Shown here: piece by piece, positions 36,525-44,677 of the stretch | How positions within the stretch are numbered: position 1 is the first letter of the stretch | Layout: every line of letters starts with the position of its first letter | Source of the DNA: CAWFGW01 sp963815495 | Lineage (GTDB): Bacteria > Bacteroidota > Bacteroidia > Cytophagales > JAAEPT01 | Length of the DNA stretch: 64,000 nucleotides | NCBI GenBank assembly: GCA_963815495.1 | Contig: CAWFGW010000028.1 | Span: forward strand, 124,001-188,000 | Direction: 5' to 3' | Notes under the pieces: model-generated | The model's input: only the letters and a program-made list of their open reading frames with translations | What the model was told of the DNA's origin: nothing | Database searches by the model: none | Program-made: the position numbers and the translations under genes

Positions 36525-36713
36525 GCCTCGGCTATGTGCTGAAGCGTGATTAAATAGTTTTGTTGTTTGCTAGTTGAAAGTAGCGAATTCTGCGAATTCG
36601 CAAAACATATTTCTCGCACATTTTGCGAATTCGCAGAATTCGCGGTGGTGCAAATGACCACTAAACTTTCCTAACCCACTGGCACGCTTTGGCATCATAG
36701 GCTATGTTGTAAA
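36521..36713. repeat. Nested palindromic element
   Basis: The core is a perfect 23 bp inverted repeat: arm 36583-36605 and complement 36621-36643, with a 15 base loop. Each arm holds two GAATTC sites and the self-palindrome GCGAATTCGC. Outside it, imperfect arms CTATGTGCTGAAGCGTG (about 36532-36548) and CACGCTTTGGCATCATAG (36683-36700) pair with two changes and one gap. The whole could fold into one long hairpin or cruciform. It fills the gap between two minus-strand lipoprotein genes. Confidence 0.85.
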
Positions 36714-36719
36714 ACGTCA

Positions 36720-37802
36720 TTATTCATAGCAGGTCAATACTGTATCATACATTTTTAACACATTGTATTTTATTTTTTCCATTTGATATAAACCTATAAT
36801 TGTTGGTGTTTTTTTAAACATTAAATGCATGAAGTATTGGTTTTTCATGTTTTGATTAGATGAGTATAGTGGATTTGAAAATCCATCAAGAGTTAAAGAC
36901 AGAAAGTGGTTTTCGGTAGAACTATCACACTTATTATATAATTTATTGGAAAGCACAACGGTTTCATCTAAACCGACTTCGATTTTCATTCCGTATTTTG
37001 TCATAACATAATCACCTATTAAAAGCTCGTTAAAGACTTTTGTACTCTTAGAGAATTCTTTATTGGATAGTTCGTTTGAAAAAAGAACTTCACTTTTCAG
37101 TGAATCGATATAATCAACGAATTGATTACACAATTGATTTAGATTAGATAGTTGTTCAGGCGTAGATTTAGTTTTGAGCTGTTTTTTTAGTGAATCAGTT
37201 TTTATCTTTTGAATATGAAAAATATTGGTGTCTAGATTATCTAAATTCTTTGAGTTTATTTTTTCTAACTCCAATAATTCATTTTGAATGTCTTTTAGTT
37301 TATTAAGTGACTCTAGGGTTGTTTGAGAATGAAAATGATTATAAGCCCATTGGTCAATGGTTGTATTTTCAGGTTTAGAATAAGGGTTATTAATAAATGA
37401 TAGAGGAACGTTATTATACAAATCAATTCTTACTTTTAATAGATTTAAATCTGTCACAAAGTTGTCAATACTGTAGTACAATAATTCACTAATAGATTTT
37501 TTTGTTTCCTCTTTGTCAACAGTAAAAACTGTATTAAGTAGCTTAAAAAGCTTATTGGTATCAGTTAATTGTGTTGGTGTTTTTAAGATGCCTGAATTGT
37601 AATCAGAGTCAACTAATTTGTATTTAAGACTTTCAATAAGAGAAATAGCCGTTTTAGATTTGACATGATCTTTAAGAAATAGAGAGTCTTTATAATCATC
37701 CCATTTACTCTTTTCCAAATTGTTATTTGTAACATCAGAACAAGATGTAATGATTGTTAAGAACATGAGAAAAATGTTAAATTTTAAAAGAAGGTTTATC
37801 AT
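36720..37802 (-). CDS. Lipoprotein of unknown function, helical
   Basis: A 360-residue lipoprotein from ATG 37802 (MINLLLKFNIFLMFLTIITSC); the frame extends 6 codons further to 37820. The lipobox is IITSC-S. The mature protein is mostly helical, with long Leu/Lys/Asn-rich segments (LESLNKLKDIQNELLELEKIN, SNLNQLCNQFVDYIDSLKSEV) that suggest coiled coils, and a short beta region near the C-terminus (DYVMTKYGMKIEVGLDETVVLSNKLY). It is unusually rich in Asn, Lys and Leu and more AT-rich than its neighbours. I do not recognise the family. Its upstream region is repeat copy B, so it probably has its own promoter there. Confidence 0.7.
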   Translation of the reverse strand: MINLLLKFNIFLMFLTIITSCSDVTNNNLEKSKWDDYKDSLFLKDHVKSKTAISLIESLKYKLVDSDYNSGILKTPTQLTDTNKLFKLLNTVFTVDKEETKKSISELLYYSIDNFVTDLNLLKVRIDLYNNVPLSFINNPYSKPENTTIDQWAYNHFHSQTTLESLNKLKDIQNELLELEKINSKNLDNLDTNIFHIQKIKTDSLKKQLKTKSTPEQLSNLNQLCNQFVDYIDSLKSEVLFSNELSNKEFSKSTKVFNELLIGDYVMTKYGMKIEVGLDETVVLSNKLYNKCDSSTENHFLSLTLDGFSNPLYSSNQNMKNQYFMHLMFKKTPTIIGLYQMEKIKYNVLKMYDTVLTCYE

Positions 37803-37836
37803 AAAAAATAGTTGGGTCATGTTTTACAACAATTGA

Positions 37837-38049
37837 ATATAAGCTATTGCTCATATTTCTTTTTTATGGGCTATAGTTACGAATAACCACAAAATCTTTA
37901 TTAAATACTAGTCGTGGTGTTTTTTAGAGTAACTAGGTGCAGCCTAACCATAAAAAAAGCCGTATAGTATGCGTATAATTTACGGCTAAGTCGTTTATTA
38001 ATTTTTATTTATAACTAAAAAAACCTCGAAGATTAACTCCGAGGTTTTT
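37837..38049. repeat. Dispersed repeat, copy B
   Basis: Partner of copy A at 35361-35633: same order of blocks (ATATAAGC, GAATAACCACAAAATCTTT, GAGTAACTAG, GCCTAAC, then the AAAAACCTCGAAGAT hairpin). Copies A and B are direct repeats 2.4 kb apart, and recombination between them would remove both lipoprotein genes. Confidence 0.8.
38019..38049 (-). terminator. Terminator of the giant secreted-protein gene
   Basis: AAAAACCTCG (38019-38028) pairs with CGAGGTTTTT (38040-38049), loop of 11, with a seven-T run on the minus strand. It lies 25 bases after the stop at 38074. Confidence 0.88.
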
Positions 38050-38073
38050 CATTTTTAACGAGTTCTCTAGCTA

Positions 38074-40206
38074 TTATTCTTTCTGACCTATAATCAGTGT
38101 TTTAGAATAGGTGGCTTTTTCTCCAATACATTTGATGAGGTACACACCATATGGCAAGTTGTTGACATCAAACAAGTAGGACGACTTTTTTGCTGCTGAT
38201 AGCGCATAGTGCGTGACTACTTGTCCGCATGCGTTGATAATGGATACCTCATAATGATCAGTGCTTGGGAACTGTATGTTTAATTGATTCAATACTGGAT
38301 TAGGGTAAGTCATGAGCTCATTACTCGACTTAAACAAGTCTCTCGTATCGGATATCAAGCCTTCACAGCGTTCAACTTCAAAACATACCCGATTTGTGCA
38401 TGCGGTTAAATCACACGCGTTGGTGATTGTGACCACAAAACAGACTTCCTGGCTATTGTAAGACGACAATCCTGTATCCCAAAGTCCAGTGATGATGTTA
38501 GTACCACTGACTAAGCTAAGAGAAGAAATAGCCACAATACTTCCCGAAGGGGTTGCTATGGTGAAGTTGTAATCTTTACAGTCCTTGCCAAATGGAACCA
38601 CGTCAATCAGCAGTGAGAATTCATAGGTGGCATTGGTGGCAAAGTTTTCTTTACATCCGATTTTTTGCATGCTTATTTTCCCCTCGCATGGTTCTGGTTT
38701 TGTACCGCAAATAGGTGTTTCAAAACAACTTCGCAACGCACAAACCGATTGATCACAGTTGTTTACTACTTGAATACTAAAACAGGTTTCAGGGTCATCG
38801 TAATAACTCAGGTTGGTATCCCAGTAGCCAGAAATGGTGTAAGTACCCGCTGTCAAATTAGTGGTAATAGAACTAGTCGTAATGGTGCCTGATGGGGGAG
38901 TGATTAGGATATCATAATCCTCGCAACCGGTGCCAAAGGCGTTGAAGTCGACTGCAAGGTCAAAGTAATATAAGACATTTCCCTTTTCACCAATCTTACA
39001 AGCCACGTTCTTCATTTCCGCAGAAGTTTCGCACGAGGCATCTTGCTCGCCACACACTTTAAAGAACCAACAACTGGTAGCCGTACAGGTGGTTTCATCA
39101 CACGGATTGGTGAGCTGAATATCAAAACAGTGTTCACCTCCTGCATAATAGGTAAGGTCGGTGAACCAAGTACCTGAGATGGTTTGAGCACCAGGTGTTA
39201 ACGAGGTCATATCCATTAAGACGGAACCAAAAGTCGGAATGACCGCTAAGTCATAAGCTTGACAAGGTGTACCGAAAGCATTAAATCCAATATTCAAATC
39301 AAAATCATACACCACTTCGCCTGCATCAGTAACTCTACAGCGCACATTACTAAAGGTAGAGTCGGTAATACTACATGGCCTGTCGTTGTTACCACATTCG
39401 GGGTTGTCAAAACAGACACGTCCAGTACAGACTGTTTTACCACATGGGTTTAAAATTTCAACATCAAAACAAGCTACTCCTGCTGGGAAATAAGGCATGT
39501 TGGTATTCCAGTTACCGTTGATGGTGTGGCTTCCAGCTGCTAGACCAATAGTGGTGCTAGCGGTAGAAATAGTGCCAAATGGAGAAGTGATATACACTTG
39601 ATAGCCTGCACTACATGTAGGACCAAAATCGGCAAAGCTAAGGTCTAAGCTAAAGGCATAATTCACATAGCCTGCTTCATCAACACCGCACTCCACTTGT
39701 TCGATTGAAAAAGAGGTTTCACAGTCTTCGCTATCACATGTGACCAGATTAAGGTTGGTTTCGCACGAATAAGCACCACAGCCATTAGGCGTTTCTAGGT
39801 ACAAACGAATCGTATGTGTTCCAGGCACCATGGTAGTAAAGTCTGGAACAATGCCTGTTCCAGAGCTTATTGTTGTCCAGGTGCTGCCGATTAACTCTTG
39901 CCATTCCCATACTGCGTAACTTCCACTTACTCCAGCAGGGAACGTATAGGTTTCTCCCTGAGGAATGCAGTCATCGTAACAACCACAAATAAATCCGCAG
40001 AAGTCAGGTAATTCATAAACACTAAATTCACCTTTTGCTTTACACCCATTGATGTCGGTGCCTTCAGCAGTGTATAAACCAGCAGCGAATACATCCGTGG
40101 AGGCGCCTGTATTACCATTCGACCAGTGAGTGAGTATATAATCACTAGCGTTAGATACGGTTAAGGTAATCGTAGTATCCGGGCAAGCCGGGAATGGATT
40201 AGACAC
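38074..40206 (-). CDS. Segment 4 of the broken giant gene: Cys-rich repeats and T9SS type-A tail
   Basis: A 710-codon frame. After one Ig-like unit (1-65) and a linker rich in Cys (FCGFICGCYDDC), there are four tandem repeats of about 110 residues at roughly 162-275, 279-390, 393-507 and 508-617. Each has the pattern VxCxxxxxGxxxYxFxLxxxFxxFGxxCxxY, a SGxWxT segment and a paired Cys end. The last ~75 residues (YPNPVLNQLNIQFPS, SIINACGQVV, LPYGVYLIKCIG) are the type-A T9SS sorting domain, which directs export across the outer membrane and is then cleaved. It is followed by a strong terminator. Confidence 0.7.
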   Translation of the reverse strand: MSNPFPACPDTTITLTVSNASDYILTHWSNGNTGASTDVFAAGLYTAEGTDINGCKAKGEFSVYELPDFCGFICGCYDDCIPQGETYTFPAGVSGSYAVWEWQELIGSTWTTISSGTGIVPDFTTMVPGTHTIRLYLETPNGCGAYSCETNLNLVTCDSEDCETSFSIEQVECGVDEAGYVNYAFSLDLSFADFGPTCSAGYQVYITSPFGTISTASTTIGLAAGSHTINGNWNTNMPYFPAGVACFDVEILNPCGKTVCTGRVCFDNPECGNNDRPCSITDSTFSNVRCRVTDAGEVVYDFDLNIGFNAFGTPCQAYDLAVIPTFGSVLMDMTSLTPGAQTISGTWFTDLTYYAGGEHCFDIQLTNPCDETTCTATSCWFFKVCGEQDASCETSAEMKNVACKIGEKGNVLYYFDLAVDFNAFGTGCEDYDILITPPSGTITTSSITTNLTAGTYTISGYWDTNLSYYDDPETCFSIQVVNNCDQSVCALRSCFETPICGTKPEPCEGKISMQKIGCKENFATNATYEFSLLIDVVPFGKDCKDYNFTIATPSGSIVAISSLSLVSGTNIITGLWDTGLSSYNSQEVCFVVTITNACDLTACTNRVCFEVERCEGLISDTRDLFKSSNELMTYPNPVLNQLNIQFPSTDHYEVSIINACGQVVTHYALSAAKKSSYLFDVNNLPYGVYLIKCIGEKATYSKTLIIGQKE

Positions 40207-41335
40207 AATAACAGGAGGAGCTAGGGTTGGGTAATACAGTCAGATTAAACATCTCTGAGGTTTTTGTGCATCCTCCCTGACTGATTTCCACATAAAATTG
40301 ATAGCTGCCAGCAAATAGACCGCTAGGGGCTACAAAACTGCTACTGGTGCTGGAAGGAATGAACCCTGCTCCGTTAAAGTTCACATACCAGGCATAGGTG
40401 TATGCACTACCATAGTTGGCAGATAAACTAAAAACTTCGCTTTGGCAGAGGAGGGTATCACCCCAGATTATTGGGGTAGGTAAATTAATCACTTCTACCG
40501 TAGCAGGTCCAAATGTGGTCTCACAGCCGTAAAGGTCAGTAAGCGTGACATAATGATTGGAAGTCTGAGTGGTCTCCACAGACAATCCTGTGCTACCATT
40601 ATTCCATAAATAACTATATGGAGCAGTACCAGGACTTGTGGTATTGGTAAAGGTGATTGAAGCTGTGTCGGGACACATTGGCTGTGAAGGACTTACATCC
40701 AATGTTCCTGATAAGTTGTTCGGTTGGATCATCAATGGTTTTGTTATTGAATCAGCACAACCGTATTCATCTTGAATATGTAATTGCACATTGTAAGTCC
40801 CCGCAGTGGTGTATGTTTTGGACGTGTGTTGATTCACCATGCCTGAACCATCTCCAAAGTTCCAGGTCCATAAACTAATATCACCTGCAGAACTATCGGC
40901 AAAGGGGAGTGAGATATCTTCACACACCGTTGTTGGAAGAATGAAGTCAGCTATCAATGAATCAGGTACACTTAGGGTGTCTGTAAGGGTGCAATTGCCA
41001 TTGATTGATTGGGTTCCATACGTATAGCTAAGCGACTCATTGAAGGTTAATACATACGACTGACCAGCAACCAAACCTGGTACAGCGTTGAAATTTTGAT
41101 TGGTGCTGCTCGCCACTAAAGGACCACCAGGTAATGGGTTTATTGACCAGGCATGATTCCATGAAGACAAGGGACCATTGACCACATCACTGGTGTTAAT
41201 GAGGTTAACTTGATAACCACCCGTATCGGTGCAGATAATATTCAATTCATAATTGGTGATGACGGGTACAACCGCATCCATCGTGAAATAACTTGCACAC
41301 GTATCTCCGCCATAATAAGCATGTAACTCTACCAT
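40199..41335 (-). CDS. Segment 3 of the broken giant gene: PKD and Ig-like repeats
   Basis: A 378-codon frame. Coding sequence actually extends upstream to about 41440, reading PTSYLWEFSDLSVATGPNA before the first Met, which is internal. It contains a PKD domain (ISLWTWNFGDGSGMVNQHTSKTYTTAG), an SprB-type repeat (PMCPDTASITFTNTTSPGTAPYSYLWNNGSTG) and an Ig-like unit (LLCQSEVFSLSANYG). It ends at TAA 40199 after LTVLPNPSSSC, where the one-base-forward frame gives the natural APPVIVSNPFPACPD. Confidence 0.65.
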   Translation of the reverse strand: MVELHAYYGGDTCASYFTMDAVVPVITNYELNIICTDTGGYQVNLINTSDVVNGPLSSWNHAWSINPLPGGPLVASSTNQNFNAVPGLVAGQSYVLTFNESLSYTYGTQSINGNCTLTDTLSVPDSLIADFILPTTVCEDISLPFADSSAGDISLWTWNFGDGSGMVNQHTSKTYTTAGTYNVQLHIQDEYGCADSITKPLMIQPNNLSGTLDVSPSQPMCPDTASITFTNTTSPGTAPYSYLWNNGSTGLSVETTQTSNHYVTLTDLYGCETTFGPATVEVINLPTPIIWGDTLLCQSEVFSLSANYGSAYTYAWYVNFNGAGFIPSSTSSSFVAPSGLFAGSYQFYVEISQGGCTKTSEMFNLTVLPNPSSSCYCV

Positions 41336-41414
41336 GTAGTTACCACTTGCAGGAAAGGTAAAGGTAGCATTTGGTCCCGTTGCGACACTTAAATCCGAGA
41401 ACTCCCACAGGTAG

Positions 41415-43673
41415 CTAGTTGGAGTAGCTACCAGTATAACTCGAGGTAAAGTCTACGGTTTTACAGTCAGGATTTAAGCTGTAAGTAAACGAAACATCAC
41501 CCATTGGCGCAATGCAGGTGTCTGGAGAGCAGGTGTCTACCAGTACGGTGTTGGTCGTATTTGTACAACCATTGGCATCCGTAATCGCTACATAATAACT
41601 TCCTATGGAACCAACGGTTGGTGGGGTAAAATAACTGGTCACATCCGTAGCTACCGTATCACTATTTTGATACCACGTGTAAGCATAAGGAGCTGCACCC
41701 GATACCGATAGAAAAAAGTCAACACCTGAACCATCGGTAACACAGTTAGCATTACCTGTATACGTTAAATTTCCTACAGGAAGTGAGTGAACAACTATGT
41801 TGAAACTTTCGGTAGATAAGACCGAACAATTAGGGCCATAGGCTGAGAAAACCAATACATAACTTCCGCTTTGCGTAGGGAAGTCGAACGATGCCGTGTT
41901 ACTACTACCAGATGTAATTACGGCAGTAGTTAAAGGGTCTTTAATCTCCCAGCTGTAACTACTTCCTGTTCCTGTAGTGAAACTAGCAGTCCACGAATTC
42001 ATGGATTCTTGACAAACGGTATCAGGTCCTGCAATCGTAAGCGGAATAAAAGGAATGACCTCTACATTAAAAATTTCTGGAGGGAAGGAATCGTTACATA
42101 CAATAGGGGTAAGCGAAATTTCTGCTGGTCCTGAATAGTTATTCCATAAAACTTCAATCGAATCAGTGCCTTGTCCACCGATGATACTTCCTGCTATGGA
42201 AGGCGACAAAGCCCACGAATAATCATCCAAGGCTTGATTTGAGCTATATATTTCAGGCGTGGTTAAATTCGTATTGGCACAAACCGTATCCATGCCAATC
42301 ACGGCTACACCCGTTGGTGCTGGTTTGTTGTTGATAGGAATCACTAAAGGTGCCGATGGACAGTCACCAGTAGACGAGTACTGGTACAATGAAATGGATT
42401 TAGGACCACTAGACCAGTTGACTGTGATGCTGTTTCCGTTGTAAATATCCACACTACCTCCGTTAAGAACTTCCCATTGCAAATAATAAGTATTGGAAAG
42501 AGGGGTGCTGGAATAGACATAAACTTCGCCATCGCACACTAAACTATCACCTACATAAGCTGTTGGCGCAGCAGGTGCTTCTACGACCTCAAAGCCAATC
42601 ACAGGAGCGTTACAATAAACTTTTGGCGAAGAAATATCTGTTGCAATTAGTGTGTAAGAACCTGCTGTCAGTGTTGTTGGGATTGAGTAAGTTGCTGTCC
42701 CTGAGGCTGAAAGCAGGACTGTTCCACTACCATCAACTATTTCCCATTGATATGATGCACCACCATAAGCTGTAAACACGCTGCTTTGTCCTTCACAGAC
42801 CACTTTAGTCCCCGAGATTTTTGATTTGGGAAGTACATGAACTGTGAATTCCTGACTTGAGCCTGAGCAGCCTAGAAAGGTGTTCTCATATTCTACTTCT
42901 ATCGTATAAGTTCCTGGGCCAGGAAAGTTAACCCACAGATCATGTTGGTTATTACTTTGTGGCACATCATTGATATACCATTTGTATGAAGTGCCGGGAA
43001 AACAAGGGATGGAGTAATGGCCATCTTCACCAAAACAACGAATGCTATCGCCCTCAATTAATATGTTTGAAGGGATGATTGGAATTTCAATGCTGACCAC
43101 TTCATCACAAATGTCAGGGCAGCCTGTAATGGATAAGCTAATAGATCCCGTTGGTCCCGATCCCCAATCGACATCGATATCCGTGATGTTGGCACCACTT
43201 ACGGACTGTGGTGTACTGCTAACGACTGATCCAGTTTGTCCCGTTATTGTTCCATTGGCCGAAACAGTCCAGGTGTATTCTGCGCCAGCACATACCGTTG
43301 CGGGAACATCGGCACTATACGAGAATGAACTTTCCTCGCATAAGACATTTTCACACACAATTGACGGTCCTTCTTGAGCCTGAACATCCACTTGAATAAT
43401 AGCGGTATCGGAACAAGAACATTCATTATAGACAACTAACATCACTTCATGTAGTCCACTAGTAGCAAAGAGGTGGCAAGGGTTCGCATAGGTTGAAACG
43501 TTGCCATCACCAAAGTCCCAGAAGTAGCTTACTTCACCCATTGCCTGTTCTGTAAAACACAGTTCACTATTAAGACAAGTGGATATAGTTTCAATACTTG
43601 AAGCACCTATCGGTGAAGAATTAAATGTAGTAGTACCAATCGCAACTTCAAATAACGATGTGTGGAGTTTCAA
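41415..43673 (-). CDS. Segment 2 of the broken giant gene: PKD and Ig-like repeats
   Basis: A 752-codon open frame with no signal peptide or real start; it is the continuation of segment 1. It opens with a PKD domain (GEVSYFWDFGDGNVSTYANPCHLFATSG) and then has about seven Ig-like units, many opening with VCEG, VCDG or VCQE and containing YxWxI-type strands, with SGSYVLVFSAYG-like closing strands. It ends with DVSFTYSLNPDCKTVDFTSSYTG before TAG at 41415, in the middle of a PKD domain whose second half is in the next frame. Extracellular once exported. Confidence 0.65.
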   Translation of the reverse strand: MKLHTSLFEVAIGTTTFNSSPIGASSIETISTCLNSELCFTEQAMGEVSYFWDFGDGNVSTYANPCHLFATSGLHEVMLVVYNECSCSDTAIIQVDVQAQEGPSIVCENVLCEESSFSYSADVPATVCAGAEYTWTVSANGTITGQTGSVVSSTPQSVSGANITDIDVDWGSGPTGSISLSITGCPDICDEVVSIEIPIIPSNILIEGDSIRCFGEDGHYSIPCFPGTSYKWYINDVPQSNNQHDLWVNFPGPGTYTIEVEYENTFLGCSGSSQEFTVHVLPKSKISGTKVVCEGQSSVFTAYGGASYQWEIVDGSGTVLLSASGTATYSIPTTLTAGSYTLIATDISSPKVYCNAPVIGFEVVEAPAAPTAYVGDSLVCDGEVYVYSSTPLSNTYYLQWEVLNGGSVDIYNGNSITVNWSSGPKSISLYQYSSTGDCPSAPLVIPINNKPAPTGVAVIGMDTVCANTNLTTPEIYSSNQALDDYSWALSPSIAGSIIGGQGTDSIEVLWNNYSGPAEISLTPIVCNDSFPPEIFNVEVIPFIPLTIAGPDTVCQESMNSWTASFTTGTGSSYSWEIKDPLTTAVITSGSSNTASFDFPTQSGSYVLVFSAYGPNCSVLSTESFNIVVHSLPVGNLTYTGNANCVTDGSGVDFFLSVSGAAPYAYTWYQNSDTVATDVTSYFTPPTVGSIGSYYVAITDANGCTNTTNTVLVDTCSPDTCIAPMGDVSFTYSLNPDCKTVDFTSSYTGSYSN

Positions 43674-44352
43674 TAATATTAATACAAGTAGTGTCTGTCC
43701 ACGAACAACCTTCGGGGGTAGTTTCGGTCACAATCACATAAGCCTGACCTGGTGTGCCCCAAGTGATGGACGTGGTGTTTGTGTTCTCATTGGCAATTGA
43801 TTGATATAAACCTATCACTTGCCATGCGTAAGTGTTTCCACTTGTAAAGGCAGTTGTATAATTGACAGTCAATCCTTCGCACACCGTTTCACAGGCATCA
43901 TCACGAGGTTTGTCGCTACCTTGAGGGTTCTTTGTGGTGTCTGCAAGATGCGTACAGTCACTATTAAAGTCGGATAAAATAAGCGGGGAGGGCGTCCCAA
44001 CAATTGTTACTGATATTGCTGCGGAATCAATCAGGGTTGTGCCATCATATACCGCTAAATGAATAATCTCTGGACTTGTAGTGCTGCTTCCCCAGGTCAC
44101 AGTAAATTCGGAGGCAGGAATGGTAAGGTTTACAGCACTTGAGCCAATAGTACTTGTGGTACTCCAGTTATAGGTATATCCCGTAGTATATGGGGTTGAA
44201 TACAATTCTGTACTACCTTCACAAACCGATATGGGACCATTAATAAGCCCGGTAATCGTGGTCGAGGAGGAACTAAAACCTGAGTAGGTTATCGCGAAAA
44301 TTAGTAATGATAGAAAAACAGTTCTTAGTTGGATTAAAAATGGCTGATTCAT
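43648..44352 (-). CDS. Segment 1 of the broken giant gene: signal peptide and first repeats
   Basis: A 234-residue frame that starts with a signal peptide (MNQPFLIQLRTVFLSLLIFA, then ITYSGFSSSS). It continues into Ig/PKD-like repeats typical of Bacteroidota adhesins (GPISVCEGSTELYSTPYTTGYTYNWS, ETVCEGLTVNYTTAFTSGNTYAWQV). It ends at TGA 43648 just after TCINIIETPHIVI. The next frame takes up the same domain with FEVAIGTTT. The end is therefore a frameshift and not a natural C-terminus: no sorting domain is present in this part. The 179 bp upstream are AT-rich and should carry the promoter. Confidence 0.7.
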   Translation of the reverse strand: MNQPFLIQLRTVFLSLLIFAITYSGFSSSSTTITGLINGPISVCEGSTELYSTPYTTGYTYNWSTTSTIGSSAVNLTIPASEFTVTWGSSTTSPEIIHLAVYDGTTLIDSAAISVTIVGTPSPLILSDFNSDCTHLADTTKNPQGSDKPRDDACETVCEGLTVNYTTAFTSGNTYAWQVIGLYQSIANENTNTTSITWGTPGQAYVIVTETTPEGCSWTDTTCINIIETPHIVI

Positions 44353-44531
44353 AATAATTAGGTTGCTTGATTGAAAACTTTTAAATAGTTAATCTAAATT
44401 TTTTGTGTAGAAAAACCTATTTTTTTAGAGTAAAAGTTTTCTGTTTAAACGTTAAAACAGTTAAAGTTTTAAGGTCGTAGTGATAGTTATTAACAGACTC
44501 ATAAACATGGTATTAAGTGGCTGTAATGAGT

Positions 44532-44669
44532 TTAAAGGGAGATTGTGTAGTAACTCTTTACTGCTGATCCCACAGGTAAATCTTTATAATGTTCCAGATA
44601 AAAGATTTGATCTAAATCAAGATTTTTTCTTTTAAATACGACTAGAGATGATTGTGGATTGACGAGCAT
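44532..44669 (-). CDS. Possible 45-codon gene after the phosphate permease
   Basis: An ATG at 44669, 9 bases past the permease stop, opens a 45-residue frame (MLVNPQSSLVVFKRKNLDLD ... YKDLPVGSAVKSYYTISL). The same frame is open upstream into the permease gene to 44741. The residue mix looks protein-like and it sits directly downstream on the same strand, but no family is recognised. A chance frame is equally possible. Confidence 0.3.
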   Translation of the reverse strand: MLVNPQSSLVVFKRKNLDLDQIFYLEHYKDLPVGSAVKSYYTISL

Positions 44670-44677
44670 TTCGACTT

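Larger units (their letters stand above)
38074..44352 (-). pseudogene. Giant secreted PKD-repeat protein gene broken by three frameshifts
   Basis: Four consecutive minus-strand frames read as one protein of about 2090 residues, from a signal peptide at 44352 to a type-A T9SS sorting domain ending at 38074. At each junction (43651-43730, 41415-41455, 40202-40239) the sequence continues without loss in the frame one base forward, for example TTCINIIETPHIV into EVAIGTTTFNSS, SSYTGS into TPTSYLWEFSD, and LTVLPN into APPVIVSNPFPACPD. Removing a single T at each site restores the frame. All three shifts have the same sign. Real decay, phase variation or sequence error are all possible; neighbouring genes show no such breaks. 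Domains are PKD/Ig-like beta-sandwiches, followed by four cysteine-rich repeats. Confidence 0.8.

Noticed and set aside
35832..36713. Classical integron attC site
   Set aside because: The arms do not fit RYYYAAC/GTTRRRY and no integrase gene is present in the window.
43640..43680. prfB-style programmed +1 frameshift at ATT-TGA
   Set aside because: The context resembles CTT-TGA only loosely and lacks a Shine-Dalgarno-like stimulator. The two other breaks in the same gene occur at TAG and TAA with different contexts, and at 40202-40239 the natural sequence requires a shift before the stop.
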